From Providencia vermicola (lineage in GTDB: Bacteria; Pseudomonadota; Gammaproteobacteria; Enterobacterales; Enterobacteriaceae): a stretch of DNA of 64,000 nt. The notes beneath the pieces were generated by a model. It did not search any database and was not told the origin of the DNA. It was given only the letters and a program-made list of their open reading frames with translations. A program made the translations under genes and the position numbers. Within the stretch, counting starts at the first letter, position 1, and each line of letters opens with the position of its first letter. Shown piece after piece: positions 1-10,806 of the stretch. The stretch is taken from assembly GCF_020381325.1 (NCBI RefSeq), contig NZ_JAGSPI010000003.1, forward strand, positions 124,001 through 188,000. Direction: 5' to 3'.

Positions 1-16
1 AAATTAAAAAATGCGA

Positions 17-1309
17 TTACTTATCGCTATTTAGCTCTTTAACTTCGCTGTTTACAAACTGTTTTTCAGGACGAACAAAAGTAATAAAACGGAACAGTAA
101 TGCCATAAAGATCCCGACGATAGTCGCTAATGCCATCCCTTTTAACTCAGCTTGGCCAATGTGAATAACCGCGCCACTCACCCCGATAATCAAGATCACA
201 GAGGTTAAAATTAAGTTTTGTGGCTTATTATAATCAACCTTCGAATCAATCAGGACACGAATACCTGACGCGCCGATAACTCCGTACAGCAATAATGAAA
301 CGCCGCCCATCACAGGTACAGGCACTAATTGGATCGCAGCGGCTAATTTACCAATACACGATAACAAAATAGCGATAACCGCTGCCCCACCGATGACCCA
401 AGTACTGTAAACCTTGGTAATTGCCATCACACCAATATTTTCACCGTACGTGGTGTTTGGCGTTGAACCAAAGAAACCAGATAACACCGTTGAAAAACCG
501 TTAGCAAACATCGAGCGGTGTAAACCTGGGGATTTCATTAAATCGCGTTCAACGATATTAGCCGTAACCACTAAGTGGCCTACGTGTTCTGCGATAACGA
601 CTAATGCCGCAGGTAAGATGGTGAGAATGGCAAACCACTCAAAACGTGGGGTATAGAATGTTGGGATAGCAAACCAAGGTGCTTCAATCACTGGGGTAAA
701 ATCCACAATCCCCATAAAGTATGACAACGCATACCCCGTTAAAAAGCCAATTAAAATAGGGATAATCGATAAGAAACCACGGAACATGACCGCACATAAA
801 ATGGTCACCGATAATGTGGTTAATGAAATAATTAAAGTGTTAGTATCAACTGCCGCGCCATCTTTTGGCAGTAAACCTGCCATACCTGCCGCCGTTTGGG
901 CAAGCTCTAAGCCGATAACCGCAACAATCGCCCCCATCGCCGCTGGTGGGAACATCACATTAATCCAGCCCCTTCCTGCCACTTTGACGATTAACGCCAC
1001 AAGGCAAAACAGCACACCACAAATAATAAAACCACCCAATGCCAGTTCATAACCCAATGGCAGTAGAATTAATACGGGTGAAATAAAGGCAAAACTTGAC
1101 CCTAAATAAGCAGGGATCTGCCCTTTACAGATAAATAAATAGATTAATGTACCAATTCCGTTAAACAGCAAGATAGTTGCTGGGTTTACACCAAACAGGA
1201 TAGGTACGACAACGGTTGCGCCAAACATCGCAAAAAGATGCTGAAAACTCAGTGGAATAGTTTGTAGTAATGGTGGTCTTTCTTCAACACCAATCGTGCG
1301 ACGTGTCAT
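17..1309 (-). CDS. uraA: Uracil:H+ symporter UraA
   Basis: Inner-membrane nucleobase/cation symporter (NCS2 family) that imports uracil with a proton, feeding the phosphoribosyltransferase encoded just upstream. The 430-residue protein is almost colinear with E. coli UraA (429 residues) and has the usual string of hydrophobic segments. The residues known to bind uracil and protons are present at the same numbers: Glu241 and His245 in the IAEHVGH motif and Glu290 in TTYGENIG. The ATG is preceded by an AAGGGG-type ribosome site. It is the second gene of upp-uraA, but an intrinsic terminator lies between the two, so part of the transcription probably stops before it. Identification is firm. Confidence 0.97.
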   Translation of the reverse strand: MTRRTIGVEERPPLLQTIPLSFQHLFAMFGATVVVPILFGVNPATILLFNGIGTLIYLFICKGQIPAYLGSSFAFISPVLILLPLGYELALGGFIICGVLFCLVALIVKVAGRGWINVMFPPAAMGAIVAVIGLELAQTAAGMAGLLPKDGAAVDTNTLIISLTTLSVTILCAVMFRGFLSIIPILIGFLTGYALSYFMGIVDFTPVIEAPWFAIPTFYTPRFEWFAILTILPAALVVIAEHVGHLVVTANIVERDLMKSPGLHRSMFANGFSTVLSGFFGSTPNTTYGENIGVMAITKVYSTWVIGGAAVIAILLSCIGKLAAAIQLVPVPVMGGVSLLLYGVIGASGIRVLIDSKVDYNKPQNLILTSVILIIGVSGAVIHIGQAELKGMALATIVGIFMALLFRFITFVRPEKQFVNSEVKELNSDK

Positions 1310-1383
1310 TTGAGCTTATCCCCTTTTAGCTATATTTATGCAAGTGGCCGAAGACTTGCAAACATTGATTTCATTTAATAAAT

Positions 1384-1411
1384 CAAAAAAAAGCCGACTT
1401 CTCAGTCGGCT
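1384..1411 (-). terminator. Intrinsic terminator between upp and uraA
   Basis: Read on the minus strand, an 8-bp perfect stem (AGCCGACT / AGTCGGCT, 4-nt loop) is followed by a run of eight T. It lies 6 bases after the upp stop codon, so it ends upp transcripts or attenuates uraA. Confidence 0.85.
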
Positions 1412-1416
1412 CATTT

Positions 1417-2043
1417 TTATTTAGTACCAAATATCTTATCGCCCGCATCACCGAGGCCTGGAACAATGTAACCTTCTTCATTGAGATATTGATCAATAGA
1501 AGCGGTATACAGTTCAACATCAGGGTGGACTTTTTCTAATGCTTTGATCCCTTCAGGTGCCGCAACTAAAACTAAAACTTTAATTGACTTACACCCTTCT
1601 TTTTTCAGTAAATCGATAGTTGCGATCATCGAACCGCCTGTTGCTAACATAGGGTCAACAACTAGCGCCATACGCTCATCGATATCTGAAGTCAGTTTTT
1701 GGAAATAAGGGACAGGCTGCAGTGTTTCTTCATCACGGTACACACCAACCACACTGATACGTGCGCTAGGAATACTTTCCAATACACCATTCATCATACC
1801 AATACCTGCACGGAGGATTGGGACTACAGTGATTTTCTTACCTTTAATTTGTTCTATTTCGACAGGACCACACCAACCATCAATAGTCACTTTTTCAGTT
1901 TCTAGGTCAGCGGTTGCTTCATAAGTCAGTAGGCTACCAACCTCTGAGGCCAGTTCACGAAAGCGTTTGGTGCTTATATCATGATCTCGCATCAGGCCAA
2001 GTTTATGTTTAACGAGAGGGTGTTTTACCTCAACGATCTTCAT
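1417..2043 (-). CDS. upp: Uracil phosphoribosyltransferase
   Basis: Cytoplasmic salvage enzyme converting uracil and PRPP to UMP and pyrophosphate. The 208-residue length equals that of E. coli Upp. The PRPP-binding loop ([11 protein letters not shown], about residues 128-138) and the C-terminal uracil-binding stretch GLGDAGD are intact. The ATG has a GGAG site about 6 bases upstream. It is transcribed away from purM, as in E. coli, and its neighbour uraA supplies the substrate. The PurR operator in the shared intergenic region is much closer to purM, so control of upp by PurR is not implied. Confidence 0.97.
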   Translation of the reverse strand: MKIVEVKHPLVKHKLGLMRDHDISTKRFRELASEVGSLLTYEATADLETEKVTIDGWCGPVEIEQIKGKKITVVPILRAGIGMMNGVLESIPSARISVVGVYRDEETLQPVPYFQKLTSDIDERMALVVDPMLATGGSMIATIDLLKKEGCKSIKVLVLVAAPEGIKALEKVHPDVELYTASIDQYLNEEGYIVPGLGDAGDKIFGTK

Positions 2044-2401
2044 GGGTTTCTCCTACTATTTTAGACGCTGGCGGACAAAAAAATCGCGGGATTATAACTC
2101 TTTTAACCATGAATGCCACTAGATTACGTTTGATTTTGGTCAAAACATCAACGATTAGGCAAACTTTTTTAAAATAGTATACCCCATATCGGTTAAGTTG
2201 CATGTTGATGATCTCCTGAATTTATTTTTTTGCCAATATTTAAATATTGGCTACATTTCACCTTGTGAACACGCTCACTTTCTGCCATTTTCAGCCATAA
2301 GAATTTTCATTCACAAAGCTATCGCAAACGTTTGCTTAGCCTGTTAGAATACTGCCCATGATGTTATTTTTCTCAAAAATGTAATTGCCTTGGGGGCCGT
2401 A
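2044..2401. other. Divergent upp / purM promoter region
   Basis: A 358-base gap with no credible gene. It must hold the divergent promoters of upp (left) and purMN (right). The only element recognised with confidence is the PurR box near the purM end. Confidence 0.6.
2322..2337 (+). promoter_or_regulatory. PurR operator (pur box) of purMN
   Basis: The 16-mer carries the perfect palindrome GCAAACGTTTGC, matching the known PurR consensus core (ACGCAAACGTTTTCNT) at nearly every position. It lies 65 bases before the purM start, as expected for repression by PurR with hypoxanthine or guanine. The match is seen directly; repression is inferred from the family. Confidence 0.9.
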
Positions 2402-3442
2402 GTGACTGATAAAACCTCTCTCAGCTATAAAGATGCCGGTGTCGATATTGATGCAGGTAACGCACTGGTTGAACGTATTAAAGGTGTCGTAAAAGAAACG
2501 CGTCGTCCCGAAGTAATGGGGGGTCTTGGTGGGTTCGGTGCATTATGTTCCCTGCCACAAAAATACCGCGAGCCCGTACTTGTTTCAGGTACCGACGGCG
2601 TTGGGACAAAATTACGTCTGGCAATGGATTTAAAACGCCATGATTCAATTGGGATTGACCTTGTTGCTATGTGCGTCAATGACCTTATCGTTCAAGGTGC
2701 TGAACCATTATTCTTCCTTGATTACTACGCAACAGGCAAATTAGACGTTGATACCGCTGCCAGCGTCATCACGGGAATTGCTGAAGGCTGTAAACAGTCT
2801 GGCTGTGCATTAGTGGGTGGTGAAACCGCTGAAATGCCAGGCATGTACCATGGTGAAGACTATGACCTTGCAGGTTTTTGCGTCGGTGTAGTTGAGCGCT
2901 CTGAAATCATTGATGGCAGTAAAGTCAGCGCAGGGGATGCACTGATCGCCCTCGCCTCCAGTGGCCCTCATTCAAACGGCTATTCATTAGTGCGTAAAAT
3001 TTTAGAAGTCAGTAAAACGAACCCAGAAACTGAACAGTTAGATGGCAAATCATTGGCTGACCATTTATTAGAACCTACACGTATTTATGTGAAAAACGTG
3101 CTGGAGCTAATCGCAAAAAATGACATTCATGCAATTGCACACATTACCGGTGGCGGCTTTTGGGAAAATATCCCACGCGTTCTACCGGATAACACCCAGG
3201 CCATTATCGATGGCAGTAGCTGGCAATGGCCTTCAGTTTTCAGTTGGCTACAAAACGCGGGTGATGTCAGTACCCATGAAATGTACCGCACCTTTAACTG
3301 CGGTGTTGGCATCATCATTGCCCTGCCACAGAGTGAGGTCAACACCGCATTAGCGTTATTGACATCGCTGGGTGAAAACGCATGGCAAATTGGTTCAATC
3401 GGCCAATTACCTGCGGGTGAAGAGCAGGTTGTGATCCGCTAA
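2402..3442 (+). CDS. purM: Phosphoribosylformylglycinamidine cyclo-ligase (AIR synthetase)
   Basis: Fifth step of purine synthesis: ATP-dependent closure of FGAM to aminoimidazole ribonucleotide in the cytoplasm. The protein follows E. coli PurM residue for residue from [13 protein letters not shown], including the glycine-rich GGLGGFGA, the SGTDGVGTK segment and [13 protein letters not shown]. The reading frame is open from a TTG at 2390, but the GTG at 2402 is preferred because it gives the conserved N-terminus (346 residues) and sits just after a GGGGG ribosome site. The stop codon overlaps the purN start by one base (TAATG), so the two are translationally coupled. A PurR box lies upstream. 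Confidence 0.96.
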   Translation: MTDKTSLSYKDAGVDIDAGNALVERIKGVVKETRRPEVMGGLGGFGALCSLPQKYREPVLVSGTDGVGTKLRLAMDLKRHDSIGIDLVAMCVNDLIVQGAEPLFFLDYYATGKLDVDTAASVITGIAEGCKQSGCALVGGETAEMPGMYHGEDYDLAGFCVGVVERSEIIDGSKVSAGDALIALASSGPHSNGYSLVRKILEVSKTNPETEQLDGKSLADHLLEPTRIYVKNVLELIAKNDIHAIAHITGGGFWENIPRVLPDNTQAIIDGSSWQWPSVFSWLQNAGDVSTHEMYRTFNCGVGIIIALPQSEVNTALALLTSLGENAWQIGSIGQLPAGEEQVVIR

Positions 3443-4080
3443 TGAAAAAAATCGTTGTCCTCATTTCTGGCAGTGGCAGTAACTTACAATCGATCATTGA
3501 AGGTTGCCAATCAGGCACAATAAAGGGTCGCATTGTGGCCGTAGTGAGCAACCAAAACACGGCTTATGGGCTAGTGAGGGCGCAGCAGGCAGGGATCCCT
3601 GCCGCTTGCCTCGATGCAAAAGCGTATAGCAATCGCCAAACCTATGATGCCGCTTTATTAGCGCTTATTGAACAATACCAACCAGACTTGGTAGTCTTAG
3701 CTGGGTTTATGCGTATTTTATCCCCTGATTTTGTCGCTCATTTCACCGGGAAATTACTCAATATTCACCCTTCTTTATTACCTAAATACCCTGGGCTACA
3801 TACTCATCGTAAGGCTTTGGAAAATGGTGATAAAGAGCACGGTACTTCCGTTCACTTTGTCACTGAGGAATTAGACGGTGGCCCTGTGATATTACAGGCT
3901 AAAGTCCCTATATTCCCTGAAGATACCGAAGAAGACCTTATTGAACGCGTTAAAACGCAAGAGCATGCTATTTACCCTCTGGTTGTACAATGGTTTAGTG
4001 ATAACCGCTTAACCATGGTTGACGGTAAAGCCGTATTAGATGGTAAAGCACTACCTCAACAGGGTTATGCTAATGAGTAG
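3442..4080 (+). CDS. purN: Phosphoribosylglycinamide formyltransferase 1
   Basis: Third purine step: transfer of a formyl group from 10-formyltetrahydrofolate to GAR. It is 212 residues, the normal size. The catalytic Asn107 and His109 lie in LLNIHPSLLPKYPGLHTH, and the Asp of EELDGGPV matches the third catalytic residue (E. coli Asn106, His108, Asp144; numbering here is shifted by one). It is the second gene of purMN, overlaps purM by one base and is followed by a strong terminator. Confidence 0.97.
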   Translation: MKKIVVLISGSGSNLQSIIEGCQSGTIKGRIVAVVSNQNTAYGLVRAQQAGIPAACLDAKAYSNRQTYDAALLALIEQYQPDLVVLAGFMRILSPDFVAHFTGKLLNIHPSLLPKYPGLHTHRKALENGDKEHGTSVHFVTEELDGGPVILQAKVPIFPEDTEEDLIERVKTQEHAIYPLVVQWFSDNRLTMVDGKAVLDGKALPQQGYANE

Positions 4081-4106
4081 TTAATTTACAGTATAAATAA
4101 CGATTC

Positions 4107-4131
4107 AAAGGGTGGAATTTCCACCCTTTTT
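4107..4131 (+). terminator. Terminator of purMN
   Basis: AAAGGGTGG and CCACCCTTT form a 9-bp stem around a 5-base AT loop, followed by T residues, 27 bases after the purN stop. Confidence 0.9.
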
Positions 4132-4325
4132 GTTGCACTAAAATTGGCGAATATATAACCCGTCAATTGATTGTTTTTTCAGCGATTAACCACTTAATTC
4201 TGCATAAAGTGAACTATTCTTCAACAAGGGGATGATCTCTCTGTGTTATGTCATTATTTTATCTCAAATAAGTGGTATCCTTATTTAAGCAAAAAATGTT
4301 TTTTCATAACCAATAGAGGTGTTTT

Positions 4326-4913
4326 ATGACTACCGGGCAAGTTCATCCGTTTAGGTTGCGCCCACTTGAACGTGAAGATTTAGCGTTTATTCATCAACTT
4401 GATAATAACGCCAGTGTGATGCGCTACTGGTTTGAAGAGCCTTACGAGGCCTTTGTTGAGCTAAGCGATCTTTACGACAAACATATTCATGACCAGTCCG
4501 AACGCCGTTTTATCGTGGAAAATGATAGCGAAAAAGTCGGGTTAGTTGAATTGGTTGAAATTGACTATGTTCACCGCCGTTCTGAGTTCCAAATTATCAT
4601 TGCACCGCACCACCAAGGCCATGGCTATGCGAGCCGTGCAGCAAGGCTGGCAATGGACTATGCTTTCTCTGTATTAAATTTGTATAAGCTTTATCTCATT
4701 GTTGATAAAGAAAATGTCAAAGCGATCCACATTTATAATAAACTTGGCTTCCATACTGAAGGTGAATTGATTGATGAGTTTTTCGTGAATGGTCGCTACC
4801 ATACGGCTATCCGTATGTGTGTTTTCCAACAGCAATATTTTGCGATGAAGCAGCAATCAGAAAACCCAGAAAGCGTCATCGCACAAGATAAAGCAATTAA
4901 GCATCACATTTAG
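4326..4913 (+). CDS. speG: Spermidine N1-acetyltransferase
   Basis: GNAT-family enzyme that acetylates spermidine and spermine with acetyl-CoA and so limits polyamine toxicity. Residues 10-170 match E. coli SpeG very closely, including LRPLEREDL, the acidic [16 protein letters not shown] stretch that belongs to the polyamine allosteric site, the acetyl-CoA loop ([12 protein letters not shown]) and the C-terminal IYNKLGF. It is 195 residues against 186 because of a longer, poorly conserved tail. An AGAGG site precedes the ATG. It is monocistronic between purN and ppk. Confidence 0.95.
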   Translation: MTTGQVHPFRLRPLEREDLAFIHQLDNNASVMRYWFEEPYEAFVELSDLYDKHIHDQSERRFIVENDSEKVGLVELVEIDYVHRRSEFQIIIAPHHQGHGYASRAARLAMDYAFSVLNLYKLYLIVDKENVKAIHIYNKLGFHTEGELIDEFFVNGRYHTAIRMCVFQQQYFAMKQQSENPESVIAQDKAIKHHI

Positions 4914-4967
4914 TTAACTGGCTGATACAATCGCCATTAAGTAACAAGCGTCTAATACGGAGTCAGA

Positions 4968-7037
4968 ATGTCCCAAGAACGTCTCTATCATGAAAAAGAG
5001 CTAAGCTGGCTGTCTTTTAACGAGCGTGTTTTGCAAGAGGCCGCCGATAAGCGTAACCCGCTGATTGAGCGAATGCGTTTTTTGGGCATTTATTCCAATA
5101 ACTTAGATGAGTTCTATAAAGTGCGCTTCGCCGATGTGAAGCGCCGTATTTTAATTAATGAAGAACGTGGCTCTGCCAGTGGCTCTCGCCATTTACTTAA
5201 GCGCATTCAAGCAAAAGTCGCCAAACAAGAACAAGAGTTTGACGTTTTATATAATGATTTATTGCTTGAAATGGCCCGTAACCAAATATTCCTGATTAAC
5301 GAGCGACAGATTTCCCCACGCCAACAAATTTGGTTGCGCCAATATTTTCGCCAAAATCTGCGCCAACACATTACACCGATTTTAATCAACCCAGACACGG
5401 ACTTAGTTGAGTTTTTAAAAGATGATTATACCTATCTTGCGGTTGAGATCATTAATGGCAATGACATTCAATATGCACTGCTAGAAATTCCATCGGATAA
5501 AGTCCCTCGTTTTGTTAATCTCCCCCCGGAAATGCCAAAGCGTCGTAAATCCATGATTTTAATTGATAACATTCTTCGTTATACGTTAGACGAAATTTTC
5601 AAAGGCTTTTTCGATTACGACGAACTTAACGCGTATTCCATGAAAATGACTCGTGACGCCGAGTATGATATCGCGACCGAAATGGAGTCCAGCTTGCTGG
5701 AAATCATGTCGTCGACGTTAAAACAGCGCTTAACCGCAGAGCCTGTGCGTTTTGTTTATCAACGGGATATGCCTGATGAAATGGTCGCTTTGTTGCGGGA
5801 AAAACTAGGGTTATCCAACGATGACTCCGTCATTGCGGGTGGCCGTTATCATAACTTTAAAGATTTTATTAATTTCCCCAATGAAGGAAATAAAAATCTA
5901 TTAAACAAACCATTGCCTCGCTTACGCCACCGCTGGTTTGATAATTTCCGTAACGGTTTTGATGCCATTCGGGAACGCGATGTGTTGCTGTATTACCCAT
6001 ATTACACCTTTGAGCATACCTTAGAGTTACTGCGCCAAGCCTCATTCGATCCAAATGTGTTATCCATTAAAATCAATATTTACCGTGTCGCAAAAGATTC
6101 ACGCATCATCGATTCCGTGATCCACGCGGCACACAACGGCAAAAAAGTCACTGTGGTCGTTGAATTACAAGCACGTTTTGATGAAGCAGCAAACATCCAT
6201 TGGGCTAAACGATTAACGGAAGCGGGTGTCCATGTTATTTTCTCCGCGCCTGGTCTGAAAATTCACGCCAAGTTATTTATCATATCCCGTATGGAAGAAG
6301 GCCAAATTGTCCGTTATGCCCACATTGGGACAGGAAACTTTAACGAAAAAACGGCGCGGCTGTATACCGACTATTCCTTACTAACGGCTAACGAGCAAAT
6401 CACCAATGAAGTGCGCCGCGTATTTAGCTTTATTGAAAACCCATATCGCCCTGTCACCTTCGATAATTTGATGGTTTCACCACAAAATACACGGACAAAA
6501 TTAACCGCGTTAATTGACCAAGAAATTGCCAATGCCCTTGAAGGCCTGCCAAGTGGCATTACATTAAAAATCAATAATTTGGTTGATAAAGAACTGACTG
6601 ATAAACTCTATGATGCCTCCAATGCAGGGGTAAAAATTCGTTTATTAGTTCGTGGGATGTGCTCGCTAGTGGCTGGCCAAGCAGGTTACAGCGAAAATAT
6701 TCAAGTCACCAGTATTGTTGACCGCTTTTTGGAACATGACCGCGTCTATGTGTTTGCCAACGCAGGAGACGAAAAAGTCTTTATTTCTTCAGCTGATTGG
6801 ATGACTCGAAATATTGACTACCGAATTGAGGTCGCAGTTCAATTAGTCGATCCCCTTTTAAAACAACGGGTTTTGGATATTCTGGAATTACAATTCAGTG
6901 ATACTGTAAAAGCGCGTTATGTTGACAAAGATTTAAGTAATCATTATGTTCCCCGCGGCAACAAGCGAAAAATTCGTTCTCAGCTTGCCATTTATGAACA
7001 TTTGAAATCACTTGAAACGCCAGATACCCGAGCTTGA
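4968..7037 (+). CDS. ppk1: Polyphosphate kinase 1
   Basis: Membrane-associated enzyme that reversibly polymerises the gamma-phosphate of ATP into inorganic polyphosphate, used in stress and stationary phase. At 689 residues it is the usual size, with the N-terminal helical domain ([16 protein letters not shown]), head domain and two phospholipase-D-like C-terminal domains. The autophosphorylated histidine is His433 in GLKIHAKLF, and the second catalytic histidine is His590 in [10 protein letters not shown] (E. coli His435 and His592). The ppx gene follows 4 bases after the stop, so the pair forms one operon. Confidence 0.97.
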   Translation: MSQERLYHEKELSWLSFNERVLQEAADKRNPLIERMRFLGIYSNNLDEFYKVRFADVKRRILINEERGSASGSRHLLKRIQAKVAKQEQEFDVLYNDLLLEMARNQIFLINERQISPRQQIWLRQYFRQNLRQHITPILINPDTDLVEFLKDDYTYLAVEIINGNDIQYALLEIPSDKVPRFVNLPPEMPKRRKSMILIDNILRYTLDEIFKGFFDYDELNAYSMKMTRDAEYDIATEMESSLLEIMSSTLKQRLTAEPVRFVYQRDMPDEMVALLREKLGLSNDDSVIAGGRYHNFKDFINFPNEGNKNLLNKPLPRLRHRWFDNFRNGFDAIRERDVLLYYPYYTFEHTLELLRQASFDPNVLSIKINIYRVAKDSRIIDSVIHAAHNGKKVTVVVELQARFDEAANIHWAKRLTEAGVHVIFSAPGLKIHAKLFIISRMEEGQIVRYAHIGTGNFNEKTARLYTDYSLLTANEQITNEVRRVFSFIENPYRPVTFDNLMVSPQNTRTKLTALIDQEIANALEGLPSGITLKINNLVDKELTDKLYDASNAGVKIRLLVRGMCSLVAGQAGYSENIQVTSIVDRFLEHDRVYVFANAGDEKVFISSADWMTRNIDYRIEVAVQLVDPLLKQRVLDILELQFSDTVKARYVDKDLSNHYVPRGNKRKIRSQLAIYEHLKSLETPDTRA

Positions 7038-7041
7038 TACT

Positions 7042-8571
7042 ATGCCAATAACAACATCATCAGCACCAAGACCCCAAGAAATTGCGGCCATTGACCTAGG
7101 TTCAAATAGCTTTCATATGGTGATTGCGCGCGTTGTCAATGGAGCGCTTCAAGTGCTTACCCGCCTAAAGAAACGTGTTCACCTTGCTGATGGACTAAGC
7201 GATACCAATGAATTAAGCGAAGAGGCGATAGAACGTGGCCTTTCTTGTTTAGCGCTATTTGCTGAACGTTTACAAGGCTTTTCGCCTGATAACGTCTGCA
7301 TTGTCGGTACCCACTCTTTACGTGTCGCCACCAATGTCAAAGACTTTTTGCAACGCGCAAAAGACATCATTCCCTATCCTATTGAAATTATTTCAGGACA
7401 AGAAGAAGCCCGTTTAATTTTTATGGGTGTCGAGCATACCCAACCAGAAAAAGGCCGTAAACTGGTTTTAGACATTGGTGGTGGTTCGACTGAAATTGTT
7501 ATTGGTGAAAAATTTGAGCCATTATTAATAGAAAGCCGCCGTATGGGCTGTGTCAGCTTTGCAAAAAGCTATTTTTCCAACGAAACCATCACACCCGAAT
7601 TTTTTAACCGAGCCTACCTCGCAGCATGTTTAAAATTAGAAAGCACCGCCATCCTGTTTAAAAAATACACGTGGGATGTCGCAATGGGGGCGTCGGGAAC
7701 CATTAAAGCCACACATGGGGTTTTGTTAGAGCTTGGTTATAAGGACGGCATTATCACCCGTGAACGCCTGACTGAAATAAAAAATATGGCGTTGAAATAT
7801 AAAACTTTTTCTTCTTTGGATATTCCCGGACTGTCCAATGAACGCAAACAGGTTTTTGTTCCTGGCTTAGCGATTTTACTGGCGGTTTTTGACTCATTAG
7901 AGATTAAAGAATTACGATTATCGGATGGCGCACTGCGCGAAGGGGTTTTATATGAAATGGAAGGCCGTTTTCGCCACCAAGATATCCGCCAACGTACTGC
8001 CTTGAGCCTTGCTGAGCACTACAATATTGATAGAGAACAAGCAAAACGGGTGTTGAAAACCATGGAAGAACTTTATTACCAATGGGGTCAACAAAATCCT
8101 AAGCAAATCAACCCACAATTAGAGTCTATTTTAATTTGGGCAGTGATGCTTCATGAGGTTGGATTAAGCATTAACCATAGCGGCATGCATCGCCACTCCG
8201 CTTATATTTTGCAAAATACCAATTTGCCCGGCTTTAACCAAGAACAACAGCTTTTGTTAGCCACGCTAGTGAGAAATCATCGCCGAGCCATAAAATACGA
8301 TGATATTCCTAAGTTTAACTTATTTAAACGCAAACAGTTTATGCCGTTAATTCAAATTTTACGGCTCGCTATTTTATTAAATAATCAACGCCAATCCACC
8401 ACTATTCCATCATCTTTGCGCATCGAAACAGACGATGGATATTGGACACTTTATTTACCTGCAGAATATCTTGAGCAAAATGCCTTGATGTTATTGGATT
8501 TAGAAAAAGAAAGTGCTTATTGGGAAGATGTTCCTGGTTGGTCATTAAGTATATGCGCGGAGAATAAATAA
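7042..8571 (+). CDS. ppx: Exopolyphosphatase
   Basis: Hydrolyses terminal phosphates from polyphosphate, and in this family also converts pppGpp to ppGpp. The ASKHA-type N-terminus shows the phosphate-1 motif [12 protein letters not shown] and the phosphate-2 motif LDIGGGSTE; the C-terminal HD-like region carries [13 protein letters not shown]. The frame is open from 7012, but the ATG at 7042 is chosen because it gives the E. coli-like N-terminus (MPI...APRPQE) and follows the ppk1 stop by 4 bases, as in E. coli. The resulting length is 509 residues, close to E. coli (513). Confidence 0.95.
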   Translation: MPITTSSAPRPQEIAAIDLGSNSFHMVIARVVNGALQVLTRLKKRVHLADGLSDTNELSEEAIERGLSCLALFAERLQGFSPDNVCIVGTHSLRVATNVKDFLQRAKDIIPYPIEIISGQEEARLIFMGVEHTQPEKGRKLVLDIGGGSTEIVIGEKFEPLLIESRRMGCVSFAKSYFSNETITPEFFNRAYLAACLKLESTAILFKKYTWDVAMGASGTIKATHGVLLELGYKDGIITRERLTEIKNMALKYKTFSSLDIPGLSNERKQVFVPGLAILLAVFDSLEIKELRLSDGALREGVLYEMEGRFRHQDIRQRTALSLAEHYNIDREQAKRVLKTMEELYYQWGQQNPKQINPQLESILIWAVMLHEVGLSINHSGMHRHSAYILQNTNLPGFNQEQQLLLATLVRNHRRAIKYDDIPKFNLFKRKQFMPLIQILRLAILLNNQRQSTTIPSSLRIETDDGYWTLYLPAEYLEQNALMLLDLEKESAYWEDVPGWSLSICAENK

Positions 8572-8756
8572 CTTTCAGCCATTATTGTGGTGATTTCTTC
8601 TTATTTTTTTCACGCTAAACGCGGAAATCACTGCCTGTTTGATGCGACTATTTGATATATTATTCAAATGGGCGACAATAATGATAATAAATTTCGTCCG
8701 CTCACAGACGAATTAATAAAACGCGCTTCGGCGCGGCTATTGTTTTAAGGATTAAA
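8572..8756 (+). promoter_or_regulatory. Structured leader upstream of mgtE
   Basis: The 185-base gap holds two inverted repeats: GTGATTTC/GAAATCAC at 8590-8597 and 8624-8631 (26-base loop), and a compact CGCGC-TTCG-GCGCG tetraloop hairpin at 8722-8735, ending 21 bases before the mgtE ATG. The sequence is not recognisably the M-box riboswitch. Whether it acts as promoter, terminator of ppx or RNA regulator is unknown. Confidence 0.4.
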
Positions 8757-10217
8757 ATGTCACAATCTGCTTTCTCAAACGATGTGGGGCCAATAGTTAA
8801 CCCGCACTCACAAAAGCTGGCACACATTCGCCAGCAGATCCTGACGCTTTTTTTAGATGACGAGGAATTCGTTCACGCACTTGTTGAAAATGATCAACAC
8901 GTCAGTATTGATGACAAAGCAATTCGTGAAAAAATCAGTACTGTAAAAGAATTACTCCTCGATTTGCATACCGCGGATATCGCCGATATTTTAGAAATGT
9001 TACCCTACGACGAACGTCTCGCCTTATGGCGTTTAGTCGATAATAACGAGCGCGGTGAAGTGCTAGTCGAGGCCTCGGTCTCTGTATGGGACAGCCTGAT
9101 TAAAGACATGTCGGATAGAGAACTGCTACGTGCAGTCGCTAGCTTACATGTGGATGAACAAGCCTACATTGCCGAACATCTTCCACGCGACACCATGCGC
9201 CGCCTGCTGACTTATTTAGAACCAAGCCTACGCAGCCGTATTCGCGAAGTTTTACAATACGCAAAAGACAGTGTCGGCCAAATGATGGATTTTGAATTCG
9301 TCACCGTTCGTCCAAACGTAGCCTTAAAAACAGTACAACGTTACTTACGTCAACGTGGCAAAATCCCAGAAGCCACCGATAAAATTTTCGTAGTAGATAA
9401 CAATAATTATCTGCAAGGGGAATTACCTCTAACCACCATTTTGACACAATCACCCGATAAAATCGTCGCCGATGTCATGAAAACGGATACGGTAACCTTC
9501 CTTCCTGACGAAAAAGGGGAAGATGCAGCGAGCGCGTTCGAACGGTATGACTTAATTTCTGCCGCTGTTGTGGACAGCAATGGCTTATTGATGGGTCGTC
9601 TGACGGTTGAAGATATCGTTGATAATATTAGCGAAGAAAACGATAACAGCATCCGTCGTATGGGGGGGTTAAGCCCTGAAGAAGACGTCTTTGCCCCTGT
9701 AGGACAAGCAGTTAAAACCCGTTGGACATGGCTGGCCATCAACTTGTGTACTGCTTTCGTCGCATCCCGTGTGATTGGTGTGTTTGAAGACACCATCTCT
9801 CAGCTGGTTGCTCTCGCCACGTTGATGCCTATTGTAGCTGGGATTGGCGGGAATACCGGTAACCAAACTATCACCATGATTGTGCGTGCGATCGCACTCC
9901 ACCAGATCCAAAGTGGTAGCTTCTCCTTCTTAATGCTCAGGGAGCTGGGTGTCGCCTTTATCAACGGCATTGTCTGGGGCGGTATCATGGGGGTTGTCAC
10001 CTATTTCCTCTATGGCGATCTTGCCATGGGTGCTGTGATGACGCTTGCAATGGTACTAAACCTATTGATGGCGGCAATAATGGGTGTGCTTATTCCACTC
10101 ATTATGATCAAAATGGGGAAAGACCCTGCCATTGGCTCTAGCGTAATGATTACAGCTATTACTGATACTGGCGGCTTCTTTATTTTCCTCGGTCTCGCTA
10201 CCCTATTCTTAGTATAA
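8757..10217 (+). CDS. mgtE: Magnesium channel/transporter MgtE
   Basis: Homodimeric inner-membrane Mg2+ channel, gated by cytosolic Mg2+ in characterised family members. The 486 residues show the three expected parts: an N domain of helical repeats (about 30-165, acidic), two CBS domains (about 170-300; VMKTDTVTFLPDE, AVVDSNGLLMGRLTVEDIVD) and a C-terminal five-helix pore domain (about 320-486). The family signatures GIGGNTGNQT and KDPAIGSSVMITAITDTGGF are intact; the latter holds the pore acidic residue. E. coli lacks this gene while Morganellaceae carry it. An AAGGA site precedes the ATG. Confidence 0.95.
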   Translation: MSQSAFSNDVGPIVNPHSQKLAHIRQQILTLFLDDEEFVHALVENDQHVSIDDKAIREKISTVKELLLDLHTADIADILEMLPYDERLALWRLVDNNERGEVLVEASVSVWDSLIKDMSDRELLRAVASLHVDEQAYIAEHLPRDTMRRLLTYLEPSLRSRIREVLQYAKDSVGQMMDFEFVTVRPNVALKTVQRYLRQRGKIPEATDKIFVVDNNNYLQGELPLTTILTQSPDKIVADVMKTDTVTFLPDEKGEDAASAFERYDLISAAVVDSNGLLMGRLTVEDIVDNISEENDNSIRRMGGLSPEEDVFAPVGQAVKTRWTWLAINLCTAFVASRVIGVFEDTISQLVALATLMPIVAGIGGNTGNQTITMIVRAIALHQIQSGSFSFLMLRELGVAFINGIVWGGIMGVVTYFLYGDLAMGAVMTLAMVLNLLMAAIMGVLIPLIMIKMGKDPAIGSSVMITAITDTGGFFIFLGLATLFLV

Positions 10218-10224
10218 TCTTTGT

Positions 10225-10263
10225 TCGGGCATGTTCAGCGATAGCGTTGAGCATGCCCGATTT
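10225..10263 (+). terminator. Terminator of mgtE
   Basis: A 16-bp stem with two G-U pairs (arms 10225-10240 and 10245-10260) closes on a 4-base loop, starts 7 bases after the mgtE stop and is followed by TTTATAAAA. The long stem and position support termination despite the short T run. Confidence 0.8.
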
Positions 10264-10806
10264 ATAAAACTCCGCCATTTTCAATAAAAACCACACAAAC
10301 ATTTCAAATCGAACGCAGAAAACTCATTACATTGCAAAGTATTTATTATTTTATTAGCAAGTTCATCTATTATATAGATTAAAATCATCATTCAAATAAT
10401 TATATTTAGCGCTTATTTCATTACATTAAATAGTAAGAAATTATTAAATTAATCATAATTAACTAAATATATTACTATTTTAAATATACGATATTCTGCA
10501 AAATGCAGATTATTAACATCATATAAGGTTATTTAAAGTCGCATTAGATATTAATGCCTAACAAAGAAGACTAATAGGAATGTTATGCTTGTTTTAGGTG
10601 TTGCGGTTTACAGAATATAGAATTTCCTGCTATAAATAAGGCATGCAAAAAGATACTGTGTATTGAACTACGTTATACCCATCCAACGTTTTCGACCTCT
10701 TATCTGCACCCAATAAATATGATTGGCTCATTATTTTGAGTAAATGCTTGTTACCCTGAATTTATATTATCGTGGATATTTTCAGGTATTTTAGAAGGAT
10801 AGTACT
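10264..10806. other. AT-rich gap before the MFS gene
   Basis: About 540 bases, strongly AT-rich, without a credible ORF. It presumably carries the promoter of the downstream MFS gene, which has an AGAAGGA ribosome site at its right end. No specific operator was recognised. Confidence 0.5.
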
